A DNA stretch of 64,000 nt from Branchipolynoe longqiensis (GCA_030323885.1 CM059187.1:128731168-128795167), one strand, 5' to 3'; shown: positions 22,212-34,727, counted from the first letter of the stretch. Notes: generated from the sequence alone by a model not told the origin. Numbers and translations are program-made.

Positions 22212-22600
22212 ATGGTATGCAGGTATTGCAATACCTCAGGGAGTTTGACGCCCTTGCCCTGCAGAGTTGTAAACCACTGCCTTATGGTACAGGTTCTTGA
22301 CAGAACCGAAGGCTAAGGGAGCAAACCCTGAACAGAAAACCATGTCACTGTGGCAGCATCAAGGGCGGTTGATGTATGGAACTCCCAACATCTCCCGACC
22401 AGCCACTGCAGGGACAAATAGTTTTGCGCCTGTCTGGACATGTTCTTGCCAGTGTGAATCCTCTATTTGCTCCCGAAGAGAGTGCCGCTGGTAACTCGCA
22501 AAAGCCAGCAGCACTTCAACACTTTTTGCAGGCAGCTTTCATGAAATAATGAAAGCAGTCTTTGTTGCATCGCGACTGACATCAGGATGACTGATGATAT
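22212..22600 (+). mobile_element. Retroposon with (ATG)n-like tail, copy 2 (reference copy)
   Basis: In sense orientation it runs from GCAATACCTCAGGGAGTTTG to CATCGCGACTGACATCAGGA then a TGACTGATGATAT tail. The order agrees with copy 1 at 5112. A 65-codon frame (22297-22494) runs through part of it but is not conserved as a frame in the other copies. No reverse transcriptase or endonuclease motif was recognised. Confidence 0.8.
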
Positions 22601-23440
22601 ATAAGGCGTACTCAAAAATACTTGAATTTTACTTTAAGTTATAGATGGAATTGCATAACCTTCCAAGTCTGTAATATGTCCTAACCTACATAACCCAATA
22701 CGTCATCCTAAGCCAAAGCCGAATAGCTACAGCTTGACCACAGAGACTCTCAGACTATAATCTAGCCACAATACCTCCTACAGAATATATAATTTCAAGA
22801 CATATTATTCTGACTTGTTATATTCAATCTTCGTAATTGTGTATAAATAAAGTTTTCTTTCCGCCGTTTCTGTCCTTCATTCTAATGATGTCCATAAAAT
22901 AGGAAACTAGGATAACTTTCATCAATAATTAAATAGGATTCAATGTAATGATCTGGTTTTCAACCATAATATATCACAAAGCAGGGAATATTTCAGCACT
23001 TTGCAGCTACAATAAGCTACTCTCATTGTCTTTTAAAATCCCGGAAATGAACAATAATGACTTGTCTAATGAAAGAAAGTAAAGCAGATGTAAATAGTAT
23101 TAATTAAATTAGCATTTAAAATAATGATCTATATGAGTACTGTAAGATAGCGTTCATTAAGGTTAATTCTACCAATTGAGTTTGATACAAATAGAAAAAG
23201 AAGAAAAAAGAAGAAGAGTGCTGTTACCCAACAGCATTGAGAGATAACAGGGTGTAAACTATATCTTGTCAGTGTCGTGGTTAGGGAAACTTTGTACTAA
23301 TATACAGGGTGAATATGAACATATTCTGTTAGTGGAATTTGATGCAGTTAAATACTTTACTTCGGTGCAGATTTGATGACAAATATAATATGATGTTAGA
23401 TGTGGTTTCCCTGTGTTAGTGTTAAAACTATATATACATA
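22601..23440. other. AT-rich non-coding sequence
   Basis: No repeat family or gene was recognised; a purine-rich AAGAAGAAAAAAGAAGAAG patch lies near 23200. Confidence 0.5.
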
Positions 23441-23697
23441 TGAGCCTGTCTCAAAAGGTGCTAGCCCTTCGGTTTTTTGTCCATAGTAACGATTGACACA
23501 AAACAGCACAGAAACGGTTACACTGAAAACACAAGGACATTTGCTTCAAATCAATATGTATTCTATTGGGATTATGAAACACCATGTAAAAATCAAATCA
23601 GTTTATCCTGAGCAAATGGATAAGTAGATAATATGTTGATCGTTACTATGGACAAAATGTTGTCCCATATTGCTTAGCACCTTTTGAGACAGTCTCA
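23441..23697. mobile_element. TA-flanked TIR MITE, copy 1
   Basis: The left end TGAGCCTGTCTCAAAAGG and the right end CCTTTTGAGACAGTCTCA are inverted repeats, with TA on both sides. A second inverted pair lies inside (GTCCATAGTAACGAT and ATCGTTACTATGGAC). The second copy is at 60047-60300. The TA target fits Tc1/mariner-type mobilisation. Confidence 0.85.
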
Positions 23698-24160
23698 TAT
23701 ATATACGTACATATGAAGAGTTAAGGCACAAAGAACCCATTAACACCGATCCAAAAATTAAGATAAACATTGGAATCAATCCTTACAAAAATACTTTTTT
23801 GTTGTTACATTCCTATTCTTTTTTATTCATCGCTCTATAATCTTTACCTCTCAAGACAAGTGGAGTTAGTGAGAATTAATATAAGCTTCTTGTAAATATA
23901 TGTTATTATAATTAAAATTGTGGATTGGCGCTTACAGGATTTTGCACCTGAACTCATCATATATACATATAGGTGTATCTATATGTATACGCTACGTTCA
24001 AATGTTGGTGTCTATATGTATAAACCCTACATTTAAATGCGGTGTCTACCAAGACCATCCCCAATTCTCCTACACTGACGCACCATCCGATTCTGATCTG
24101 AAGAGTCCTTTGTTCTCAAAACTGTCTTATATAAAAAACTCATTCTGCTTGTCCTTACAG

Positions 24161-24289
24161 TTGGCAATCAAGGTCATTGACACAAAAAAGATCAAGGAGG
24201 ACTATGTGCGATCGAACTTACACCGAGAGGCGCGGATCATGTCCCAGCTACGACACCCCAACATCATACGCCTGTACGAGACGTTAAAG
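24161..24289 (+). CDS. Internal exon of a CAMK-like Ser/Thr protein kinase (HUNK-like?)
   Basis: The exon encodes 43 residues of a protein kinase N-lobe. Residues 2-7 are AIKVID, with Lys4 as the ATP-binding lysine. Glu23 in NLHREARIM is the alpha-C glutamate, 19 residues after the lysine as in known kinases. Residues 32-38 (HPNIIRL) are subdomain IV. The upstream acceptor is CTGCTTGTCCTTACAG (AG at 24159-24160) and the downstream donor is AAG|GTAGGC at 24290. Both boundaries are phase 0 and the length is exactly 43 codons. The pattern YV..NL.RE..I....RHPNI resembles HUNK among AMPK-related kinases, but NIM1, SNRK or SIK relatives are possible. The flanking exons (Gly loop, HRD, DFG) were not recognised in the window. 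The frame continues open upstream only by read-through of the intron. Kinase identity is strong; the subfamily is a guess. Confidence 0.9.
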
Positions 24290-24654
24290 GTAGGCCCAGA
24301 TAAAGCACGGAGCAGTCTCCAAAAGCAAAGAAAAAAACCCACCCCTCACCCAACTGAATAGCCACCATTTCATGGTCAGAAAAGACAGTTAGGGCCAAGC
24401 CGATTGAATAGTGTTAATGTTATTTAAAATCCTCTCATCTGGGGAAATTTTGGTTTCCATATATTTGGCCCAGTCTGGCAGTTTGGTGATGGTGAGGTTG
24501 AGAAGTGAGGTTGGGTTTGTCTGGAAATTCGGAAATTAAGCACAAGAACATGACCTACTCTAGGTTCAAGATTATTCCGGGTCTGTTGGATAATTATACT
24601 TAGCAATTACCCCCAATTGACAGCCATGTCCTAGTGCTTAAGATCTCGAGAAAT
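24290..24654 (+). other. Intron sequence downstream of the kinase exon
   Basis: Starts with the donor GTAGGC. No repeat or further exon was recognised before the TA-rich tract. Confidence 0.6.
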
Positions 24655-25045
24655 TCTGGATATATAATATATATAATATATGTAATATATATAATATATA
24701 TAATATATATAATATATATAATATATATAATATATAATAATAATATATATATAATATATATAATATATATAATATATATAGTATGTTTAATATGCATAAT
24801 AGATATAATACATATAATATTATAATATATATCAATATAATATATATAATATATATAATATATATAATGTATATAATATATATAATGTATATAATATATA
24901 TAATATATATAATATTTACTATATATATAACATATATATATAATATACAAAATATATATCATATATGCCATATATATCATTTATAATACATAGCAGTTAT
25001 ATAATATATAGCGTATACTATTATATATGCTATAATATATGTCTC
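24655..25045. repeat. TA-rich minisatellite (ATATATAAT units)
   Basis: Units of roughly 10-11 bp (TATATATAAT) run for about 340 bp and then decay. Ile/Tyr frames on both strands are translations of the repeat. Confidence 0.9.
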
Positions 25046-26837
25046 AGAGCAATTCTGGGGACTTTTATTTCCACAAATATATTGCCAATTGTACGGTAAT
25101 TGTATATGCAATTTTGCTATGAAAGAACAAATTAAAATGGTATGTGACACACACTGGTATAGCATAGCGGTAACATTCTGCTGTTTTTTTCCCTTTTTAT
25201 ATACATCCGAAAACAAGCCAAAATGACACTTATTATTCAATATTATTATTACAAAATATAATTTAAATAGCAGGCATAGTGATATTTTTCTTTTAAAAAA
25301 AAGATTATTGACAATTCTTCACTCATTATGTTTGGTAACTTTGAATTAATGGCTTTATATCGAGGTGACGGATTTGTTTATGACACGTTTATTTCTTATA
25401 TCTAGGGGGAGAATCGTGTGACGAAAAAAGAGACGGTAGATATATATACTGTTTTTTGGCCTTAGTGTACAGTTAGGGGCCCATCCTTTTTTGGATATGT
25501 CCCAAATTTTACACTGTTGCAACAAAGGCCCCGTTTTGAGTGTGTGCCTTACCAGATAGTGCATCATTTTTTTGGGGTGACACTGTTTTCTGATGCCTTT
25601 CACAAGGTTGCCACGAATTTGATTTTTATGACATTTGCAACCGTTTTATTTGCAACTGTTTTCATTTGCAACTGTTTTATTGCATCCGTTTGACCCGCTA
25701 CCTATTGCTTTATCAGATTAACACTCACTGTTGCCAGCCGGAAGTAGCACAAAGTGTTCAATCTGAAAGCTATGAATCCACTGAGATTCAATCCCTGCTG
25801 CCTCTATAATATGTATATATACCTGAGAGTGTGTGTTTCTGGTCACTTAGCTGTGTGTAATGCAATGATAGATGATAAAATCTGGTGTTGATGTAGATAA
25901 TTATGATGTAGATGATGATGTAGATGATGATGACGTAGATGATGTGGCACAAGTAGAAGAAGATAGCAAGAAGGGCATGATGGATACGTTAACATGTGAA
26001 GGCTGTGAGAAGAATGGAAAAGGTAGAAATGCTAATCTGAAGAAGAAGGAAAACGAATCCTCCCTGCACAGAACTAGGCCTGGATCTTTGGTTTATAAAT
26101 ACCCACCGGTCCGATTCCTAATTCTCACCTACCCACTGCGGTGCGGGTATTAGCAGCGCACTTGGGTATATGACCCATGGGGACGGAGAGAGTAACACCC
26201 AAGATGCATGGTGTGTGGTATGATATGTGTGCAAATGTGTGTCTATATCGCCTATGGTGTCGAGGCACAACCCTAGGCGCTAATCTGACAACTGCGATAA
26301 GACCACAGCGCCCCCCCCCCTCCACCACCCCCCGAGAGCTGGTCTTATCGGCGCCATTATCAGCAGTGGATCCTGCTCCCCTGGCATGCCTGCCAAGCAC
26401 TCCCCTGGAACTGCATCCAAATGTGGGGATCCAAAGCGAATTTTGGCAGTGTTGATCAATGAAGAGAATCTGTGGTTGAGAATAAACACACTTATGTACA
26501 CAACAAAGAAAGAAACAAAATAAACAAGCATCCAAACCACCACATTATGTATATATGCACCCGATGAGACGAGAGGAGCCCTGCCGACGGAGCCAAAAGG
26601 TAAGTGGGTAGGTGCACCCTGTATGTGCTGAAAGAGTGACCAGAAACATTGCCGTCTGACCTAGCTTTGTGGATCATGTGTGGATCATGTGACGATGTGA
26701 ATGCTTAGCCTTGTGGACAGTGTGTGATTTGTCGTCTTGTTGACTTGGTGAGGGATGTTGTCCCTTTGTTTGACTCAGTTCGCAGTGACATGGAGAAGAA
26801 CTCAGCGACCGCAATGATCATGGGTGAAACGCTGTGA
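25046..26837. other. Mostly unassigned non-coding sequence
   Basis: Contains a local GCAACTGTTTTATTT repeat (about 25636-25690) and a GATGATGTAGATGATG tract (25895-25945). An ATG-started 93-codon frame at 25872-26153 begins with an Asp-rich stretch from that tract and has no recognised domain. A C run lies near 26312. Confidence 0.4.
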
Positions 26838-27285
26838 GTGGAAGCCATGAAGTAGCCATGTGGAAGCCATGTAGAAGCCATGTGGAAAGTCACGTGGAAG
26901 CCATGTGGAATCCACATGGGGGCCATATGGAAGCCATGAGGAAGTAATGTGGAAGTCATGTGGAATTCACGTGGACGTCATGTTGAATCCACATAGAACC
27001 CTCGTGTAAGCCATGGGTGATCCATGGGGGATCTATGGGGAAGCCATGTTGAAGTATTGTGGAAGTCATGTGGAATCCACATGGAAGCCATGTAGAAGCC
27101 GTGTGGAAGCCATGGGGAAGTCATAAGGAACCGATGTGGAAGCCATGGGGAAGGTTTGGGGAAGATATGTGGAAGCACCGTGGAAAGCCATGTGGAAAGC
27201 CATGTGAAAGCCATGTGTGAATCCAAAGGGAAGCCATGTGGAAGCCATGTGGACGTCATGGGGAAGCCATATTCAAGCGATATGT
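26838..27285. repeat. 12-bp minisatellite (GAAGCCATGTGG), about 37 units
   Basis: Mostly in 12-bp register with variants such as GAATCCACATGG and GAAGTCATGTGG. Because 12 is a multiple of 3, all six frames give 4-residue periodic peptides; the minus-strand frames (Ser-Thr-Trp-Leu-Pro-His-Gly-Phe type) should not be read as genes. Confidence 0.9.
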
Positions 27286-28229
27286 AGGCTTATCTCTTGG
27301 GGATTGCGGTACATATTCAGACATGCTGTCCTATTTGTGTTGTTGGTGTCGAACATCACATACCATCAGCCTATTTTTAGCTCTAGCTGTCCAATGGAGA
27401 AACCAGTTACATATATTGTATACTGCTAATTACACAACTTCAATAACTACGTTTTTGTACTGATACCTATCTGTAATAACTTATTCCTTGTGACTAGGAT
27501 AATCTCCCATTAACATCCGTACCTCCCAAACCCGAATCATTAACACCTTCCACCTCACACTCGCACCCGTTCTTCTTGTCAATATTTAGGAAGGGACCCG
27601 TTCTTCTTCCCCCAATTTTTCATGAACCCGGATATAAGGCGGGTATTTTCAGACTATAACTAGATCCCCAGCGATCCCTTCCTCTTCTTGTTCTCGATCT
27701 AGCGAAATAACTAAAACAATCAATAAGTATCTGCACCGACCTTCCTCTCACCCCCACCACGCCAAACACACCCAGGCAAGGACGGACACCTCGAGGTTTG
27801 GAGGGTTAACTATTGGATTACTGACAGGTACATAGGATTAGGCATACCATTCACCAACCTGCAATCCACACGCCGTCCCTGACGCCCCAAACCCATATCC
27901 CCCAGTTTTCATACCCACATATCGATAACCATATACATACCGAACCCATAATGTAGGAGGAGTGAAATCTTTGATTTCTAGAAGGTACAAACTCTATCCA
28001 TTATCTCCATCATCACACCACAACTAGCACGGCTCCAGCAACACCACCACCACCGCCACATTACCCCCCCCCCCTCTCACTTTACCATCCCACAGTCCAT
28101 ATCCGGTCCACCACTACCCCAATGTCCAGCCCTGGCATCTGCACCCCCTCCCAAGCCACACACCTCCACCAAACACATACACATACGCACATACACAGCT
28201 ACGTAGGGAAAACGGATGCGGGTTGTTGT
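27286..28229. other. Unassigned non-coding sequence
   Basis: AT-neutral, later C-rich (about 27720-28200). No gene or repeat family was recognised. Confidence 0.45.
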
Positions 28230-29060
28230 TATCGTCAGATTTCGTTGAAGTGTGAGGACGCGGTGCCGAGGTGATGGGTGCAGAGAGTGGAGGTGGCGAC
28301 GCAGTCGGCCGCAGCACTTGCAGAGGGGAGCCGGAGGAGGGACGTGGGTGGGAGGAGGCAGGGATCTGGGGGGGGGGGGGCGGGGCAGGGAAGGAGGAAG
28401 GAGGAGGAGGAGGGCAGCGTGCTGCCGCCGTTGAGCAGAACGTAGATGGCGGGCGGACTCCAGCAGCAAAACCAGCCACCAGCACCAGCCCTGTGCATGC
28501 GTGGTGCACAGTACTCAGTGTGGGGCTGCAGCGGGAAGGGTGCGGGGTGGAGGGGTACCAGGAGAGGGAGGAGGAGGAGGGAGGGAGGGAGGAGGCAGTG
28601 TGGGTACCAGATCAATACTGAGCGCGGCATCACCGCCCCGTACCGCTCTCAACTTATACACTTGTACATGCCGGCTTGACCTGATTATAGACCGCTTATA
28701 GATGGATACTTGAGTTAGGGCCCTGCTGCCGCTCACTGACCCCTGTTCTCCGCCCGGCTATGCATGCGGCTAATCTGGCAATGCCGGACGGATGGATGGA
28801 TGGAGCAATGGAGCACAGGACGGAGCGTGGTGGTTTTTTTTGTTGGTGTGTGGGAGTGAAGGAGGCCGGAAGGGATGTGTGTGGGGCGAGGGGGAGGTGC
28901 AGGGGGGACGGGGTGGAAGGGTAGGGGTAGGGGGGAAGCTGATGTTTAGGGAGAGGTCTGAGTACTGCGCCGCCACCATTCACCGCCCCGCACTTTGGTG
29001 TCCCGGGGCAGGATGGGGGATGGGGCGTGGCCGCGGGGAAGGACGGGGAGAGGGTGGGAG
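28230..29060. promoter_or_regulatory. GC-rich, CpG-containing region with G runs; possible CpG island
   Basis: CpGs are frequent around 28250-28330 and 28600-28660. G runs lie at 28367-28380 and 29059-29070, and GGAGGAGG purine blocks at 28390-28420 and 28560-28600. The long open frames on both strands are Gly/Arg or Pro/Ser-rich. No transcription start or exon could be supported. Confidence 0.25.
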
Positions 29061-29254
29061 GGGGGGGGGGCGGTAGGATTCCTGTGTGGTTGCTCCATAG
29101 CTCAGCTAGCTTTTCGATGCACACCTTTTCTCCTCGGCAACTGCTTGCGTTGGAAGGAGATGGTGGGGGGAGGGGGGGTCAGGGTTAGAGAAGCATGCAT
29201 GTGTAAAGCTGGTAATTTGCAATTAGAGTAGGTTCAGTACTTCATCATATATGA

Positions 29255-29445
29255 TATTAAATATATATATATATATATTTGTATATATGCTTACAATGTA
29301 CACTGTATGATTATAATATAAATATATATATATAAATAGAATATATGATATTTAATCATAAATACAATGTATGATATATAATATATATATATATATAAAT
29401 AGAATATATGATATATAGTCATAAATACAATGTATAATATATGCC
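29255..29445. repeat. TA-rich tract with two ~70-bp copies
   Basis: The block TATAAATAGAATATATGATA through CATAAATACAATGTATGATA occurs twice (about 29325-29380 and 29393-29445). Confidence 0.75.
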
Positions 29446-30177
29446 TAATAGTCATTGCCTGCTTTTTGGAATCATTAGAATAGTTGATATAATACCAAAT
29501 GCAATACATAACCATACTGATTTCGTGATATCTATGGGTGGCACTGGGCTGTGTTACACAGTGGTTGTAGAAGTTTGGGTGGTGGCGGTGATGCTAGTGC
29601 TGGTGGTGGTGGCACAGTAGTGGTGGAAGAGGAGGAGGAGGGTAACACCCTGCTGGTAATGGCCGGCCTGATGCTGAGGGATGTGCAGGATGAGGAGACT
29701 GAGATGTTCCCCTGTTAGAATACAGTGACAAGATGTACGGCAAGGTAAACCTGTTATTATATCACAGTATGATGCGCATGCGCATGGTCAGTGGGCAGAG
29801 CTGTGTGGAGATGGGACTGGGTGGGTGGGTGGGTGGGGTCGAGGAGGGAGTGGCATTGGAGCTTTCCGGGTACAGGCGATGTGTACGGTGACCGGGGAAA
29901 GGAGGGGGGCGGTGGCGGGGAGGGGGGGGGGGAAGAGGGGGTGGCCCCCCGGCAGGTGTGACCGGGACGGCCGGGTGGGCCTGGCCGACGTTATACCGTT
30001 ATGAATGGTCACGTTACCCATGCCACACCCTGCCTACAGATGGCACCATAGCATCCCGTAATGGTCCCACCGGGGGCGGCATCTTGTATACCGCCCATAC
30101 ATGTCATCTCCGCCTCCAACCCCATTCCTAGAAGCACCCCCTGGGCCACCTCTCACAAACACTACTCCCCTTTCCAT
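29446..30177. other. Unassigned non-coding sequence with GGTGG and G-rich patches
   Basis: GGTGGTGGTGG repeats occur near 29600 and G runs near 29905-29935. No gene was recognised. Confidence 0.45.
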
Positions 30178-30249
30178 ATATATATTTGTATATATATATA
30201 TATATATATATATTCTAAGTGTATATGTATGTGTGTATATATTATATAA

Positions 30250-30291
<42 letters not shown>

Positions 30292-30320
30292 TTACATGTT
30301 TATATATATATATATGAATA
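30178..30320. repeat. (TA)n microsatellite cluster
   Basis: Three long TA runs separated by GTGTGTATATATTATATAAG-like spacers. Confidence 0.9.
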
Positions 30321-31212
30321 TATGAACCAACGCGCTTCTGGTTATTTTTCCAACTGTTTATAGCAATATCCTCCTTATTTTGTCCAACTGTATATGGAGG
30401 TTATTATCTTCCTTCTAGTTCATGTGTATCAGTCATTTATATATATATATAAATATATATATATATGTAATATGTATTCTATATATATTTTTGGGGGGGA
30501 AAGAGGCAGAAGTAGTGAATTGATTCAATCGTAATTTCTAGCAAGAGCTTAGCTGGCCTTTGCATACATATGAAGACATTCCAAAAACGAATGGGGGAAT
30601 TAACTCGTCGGGGTTAATACGGTGTAGAACCCGATGAGGGCGCCGCCAACAGTGTACACAAATAAACGTATGCTCGTGTATTTCTTATACATCATACATA
30701 TATATATATGCATATATCTCAGAAACTCAGCCAATTCACCGTGAGGAGCGGATTTATTTGTTCCAAACCAATAGCATTGTGCGAAATTACATGTGAATAT
30801 TCGCTCTTTTTTAAATGAAATGAAGGGACACACATTTTAGTTGCACTTGAGGGGAAGAGGTACATTTATTTCACCCTCCTCCATCCCCTGCACCCAAACC
30901 CCCAGAGTAAGGGGCCGTGGGGCAGTATCAATGGCCGCTGTGTTGGGATAAGACAAATAGGCTCCCTAGAATTTCTCCACATTTGCCTCCCCGTCGCCTC
31001 CACCACCACGGCCCCGCCCTGAACGAAATGTAGGAAGGTGGAGACGGTGGTGGTGGTGGGTGGGTGTCGGCGGTGGGGGGGGGGGGGGTTCGGTTGAGAA
31101 GGATGTCTAGTTTAAGTTGGTTGGCATCATTTCCGGTTGGTGGCACTAGTAGTAGTAATAGTAGTACAGTGCTGGTGGCATTTGGGGCGGGGTGCGCAAC
31201 AGGAAGTGGTGT
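30321..31212. other. Unassigned non-coding sequence
   Basis: Contains short TA runs near 30440 and 30700, a G run at about 31075-31088 and GTGGTGGTGGTGGG near 31050. No gene was recognised. Confidence 0.45.
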
Positions 31213-31553
31213 TGTTTGATTGGTTCTTGGAGTTTTACGTCCTGGTAACATCTAAGGTCCTATCAGTACGGGTACCGACTTGTGACAGTGCACAGTCATG
31301 GCGACTTTGTAGTGCTGCCCCACTGGGAAATCAGGTTGTCCAGCACCATGACCTGATATACCACTCAGTCACATTATCCTGACACCGAGCTAGCCAGTCC
31401 TTGCCCTATCGTAATAATGCTGAGCGCCTGGCTCTGAAGCGTTAAGTATAAATTTGTATAAATCATTGGTTTGACTCGACCGGCACTTGAACTCCCGACC
31501 TTCTGTACAGCACGGAAGGCCTGCGCTCTATCGATTCAGCCACCGCGTCCGGT
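31213..31553 (-). mobile_element. SINE (main family, head type 1), full length
   Basis: All parts are present on the minus strand: the AAAACTCCAAGAACCAATCA-type tail, body, linker (ATTGGTTTGACTCGACCGG) and a head with CGCTCTATCGATTCAGCCAC. One of the better-preserved type 1 copies. Confidence 0.95.
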
Positions 31554-31799
31554 ACCGGAAGTACGGTATGTACACTGGTGGCGGTTGGGTGCGCATTTGG
31601 GCGCAGCAGTGCGTATTCCGGTTGGGTAGAGGGCATTGGGGCAGGATTATGGCGGTATTGTAGCGGGGTTGGGGGTTGCAGAGGGCAGGGGGTGGGGGAT
31701 GCGGTAGGGGGGGAGGGGAGTGGGGTGTTGGTGACCATCGGTCGAGAAAACAGCACATGACTGTGTACGGTTATTGGCGGTCGTATCCCGATCATATAA

Positions 31800-32215
31800 T
31801 GGTCTAATATCAATCCCTGTATTGCCACCCCCACCTCCACCCCACCCCTTCACCCACCAAACACACATACCTAAATACAACATTCTCAAACTGCCTCAGC
31901 GTGCGCTTATCCCTCCATCCCCCTCCCCCCCCCCAAAGAAACCTTTGCTCCCTTTTCATTTCCACCCTTCACCATCACCAGTCATCCTCACCTCATACCG
32001 TCCCAATCCCTCACCATCCCCGCTCTCGCCATCCCCACCTCTCTACATTCCCACTTCTCTCCATCACCACTTCTCACCATTCCTTTCTCTCACCATCCCC
32101 ACCTCTCTACATTCCCACTTCTCACCATCCCCACATCACCATCCCCAGCTCTCACCATCACCACCTCACCATCACCACTTTTCATAGTCACCCCACCTCT
32201 ATTATCAAACAGATT
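31800..32215. repeat. C-rich minisatellite (CTCACCATCCCCACCTCT)
   Basis: Most regular at 31970-32190, where CACCATCCCCACCTC and CTACATTCCCACTTCTC alternate. Low-complexity Pro/Ser/His frames result. Confidence 0.7.
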
Positions 32216-32375
32216 ATACACTGATGAATGAAATACAACAATGATGAATGATACAACAAGAGGCACATTTTCGTATACTTCCAAAACCAAACTAACACAG
32301 TCCCCATCCTCACTTTCCCTGCTCCTTCATCCAAATCTACAAATCTGCTTTCTCGCCCTTGCACCTATCCAAACA

Positions 32376-33010
32376 CAATACTCCTTCCCCTCCTCCCTCC
32401 CCTTTCCCCCTCCTCCCTCCTCCCTCCCTCTCCCCCTCCCCCCCTCCCTCGTCCCTCGTCCCTCGTCCCTCGTCCCCGTCCCTCCCCACTCCTCCCTCCG
32501 CCCACCTCCAACTTCCCACCACCCTCCTCCCTCCTCCCTCCTCCCTCCTCCCTCCTCCCTCCCCCATCCTCCCTCCTCCCTCCCCTCTCCCCTCCTCCCT
32601 CCCTCTCCCCATCCTCCCTCCTCCCTTCTCCCTCCTGCCTCCTCCCACGTCCCACCTCCCTCCTCCCTCCTCCCTCCTCCCACCTCCCACCACCCTCCTC
32701 CCTCCTCCCTTCCCACCACCCTCCACCACCTCCTCCCCCTCCCTCCTCCCTCCTCCTCCTCCCTACCTCTCCCTCCTCACCATCCTCCTCCTCCCTCCTC
32801 CCTCCTCCCTCCTCCCCCTCCCCTCCTCCCTCCTCCCTCCTCCCTCCTCCCTCCTCCCTCCTCCCTCCTCCCTCCTCCCTCCTCCTCCTCCCTCCCTCCC
32901 TCCTCCCTCCTCCCTCCTCCCTCCTCCCTCCTCCCTCCTCCCTCCTCCCTCCTCCCTCCCCCTCCTCCCTCCCCCCTCCTCCCTCTTCCCTCTCCGCCCC
33001 CTCCTCTCTC
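32376..33010. repeat. Long polypyrimidine tract, (CCTCCCT)n/(TCC)n
   Basis: About 630 bp of almost uninterrupted C/T, most regular at 32780-32960, where CTCCTCCCTCCTCCC recurs. Minus-strand Gly/Glu/Arg frames and plus-strand Pro/Ser/Leu frames up to 273 codons are translations of it. Confidence 0.95.
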
Positions 33011-33773
33011 CAATACCCTCATAGCCTGCCTGCTGGCCCTCCACTGTCAGCCAACTCACTAACATTTAAACACAAAGTACGTAGTTGTGTTACCAGCTTA
33101 TTCTCTCCTATCCAAAACACTAAAGTCCGATTATAATTTTATAGTGATCATGTGCCACTATCGCAAACAGCTAAAACAACGGCCGATATATATACACATA
33201 TATATATGTATATATATATATATATGGATTCATACATAGAGGTTACCACACAAGGCTGGTGTCGCGGTGTATTTTTTAGTAGCATGTGCACTTCCGCTTG
33301 CATGGCTGTACCCTCGAGCTCGGCCTCGCTACGCAAATAGTACTAACTCATCGACTCATCCACTTATCTGCATGCGAGCACACTAATATGACATCATGAT
33401 ATTCAATTGTGATGAGAAATATTTATTCCGCTGCTATAGAATTAAGTAGCAGTGATTTGCGGCGGGAAGGAGCAGAGATTGCAAGTCGGTTCCTCTTCAG
33501 AGCTATATATTCTAGGTGCCTTTCTGTTCTGTTCGAGAAAGTAGCACAGAAAGTGGGCGATAATGAAGGGAGGGTGAATTGGGGTGGTGTGGTTTGGGGT
33601 GGGAGGGGTGGAGCAAGGTTACAGTGTGTGTGGGGTGGGCTGGGGGAGAGTAAAGTGAGAGTGGGTGGGGGTGGGCGGCGGGGGGTGGGGGGTGGGGGGT
33701 TGATGGAGGCGATTTGAAGTAAATGCAATTTGTATGTATTCATTCTCCACTAATTGTCTGTTAAAATATAGGG
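33011..33773. other. Unassigned non-coding sequence
   Basis: Includes a TA run (33186-33228) and GGGGTGGG-rich sequence (about 33580-33710). No gene was recognised. Confidence 0.45.
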
Positions 33774-33880
33774 TGGTTGTGGTTTTACGTCCTAGAAACA
33801 TCTACGGTCGCACTAAGACGCTTCTGGTAGTCTACACTCATGGTGCTTTCGTAGTGTTACCAGACTGTCATTGTCACTAC
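33774..33880 (-). mobile_element. Degraded SINE fragment (main family)
   Basis: GGTTTTACGTCCTAGAAACA then TCTACGGTC and ACTCATGGTGCTTTCGTAGT match the reversed tail and body with many changes. Confidence 0.6.
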
Positions 33881-34727
33881 AAGGTCAGTCATAGTATACC
33901 AGTCATTCGGAGTATTCTGGTAAGGAACCAACTAGTACGTCCCCACCCCCCACCATAGTAACTTTAACACAAGATCATACAATCATCCTATTGATGCATT
34001 GTGTGGGATATATTAAATGCACATAACATTGCTACCATGCTTAGAACACATAGACAACAATAACTATTTGAATTGCTACCAAAAAAACAAATAAGATTAA
34101 TTATCACTACTGTAATGCATAAACTAAATATATGGTACCCAGTTTCAGAGAACGAACAGTGTATATATGCGTGTGTACACATACATGTATACTGTTATTT
34201 CTGTATTGGAAATTGGTTCAGGGTAACTTTTTCTTTTTTGTGTTTTAATTAATTTGATTCATATTGTCAGTACCATATTGTCTGTTGTCAGTGCCGTAGC
34301 ACTGGTTCCCCCCCCCCCCCCCTAAATGTTACAGGTACAGAGGTATTTACAGAAATATTTTACCTGGGTTATCTAGTAAATTGAACTGTGAAGTAAATTC
34401 CGAAATTAAAGTGTACACACTCAATAAGGAATGAGTATTAGGTACTTTAAATCATGTTATATTTACATGAAAGGTTTTAGTTGTTGGTTTATGATTTGTA
34501 ATTCAATACATACTATTACATTTAATTAGGTAGTTTTAATTGAATTCGATCAGTTACTCTCTTATATATTATGTTGTGTCGTATACAGTAGGAGTTGGGT
34601 GTTAATTGGGCTAGTTTGATGTGATTATAAGTGAATTAAGCGCCACAACTTGAGCAGCAAACCAACCCCCCCCCCCTTCCCCCATACTCCCTCTAGTCAC
34701 CTCCCACATCCACCTAGGGTTCTGATC
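33881..34727. other. AT-rich non-coding sequence
   Basis: A C run at about 34309-34322 and another at 34666-34676. No gene or repeat family was recognised. Confidence 0.5.

Noticed and set aside
22297..22494. 65-codon frame in the retroposon at 22212 as a possible LINE ORF remnant
   Set aside because: The frame is not kept in the copies at 5112 and 46943 and has no RT or endonuclease motif.
25872..26153. 93-codon ATG-started frame with an Asp-rich start
   Set aside because: The acidic stretch comes from a GATGAT microsatellite. The rest has no recognised domain or splice support.
32241..33062. 273-codon Pro/Ser/Leu frame
   Set aside because: Translation of the polypyrimidine tract.
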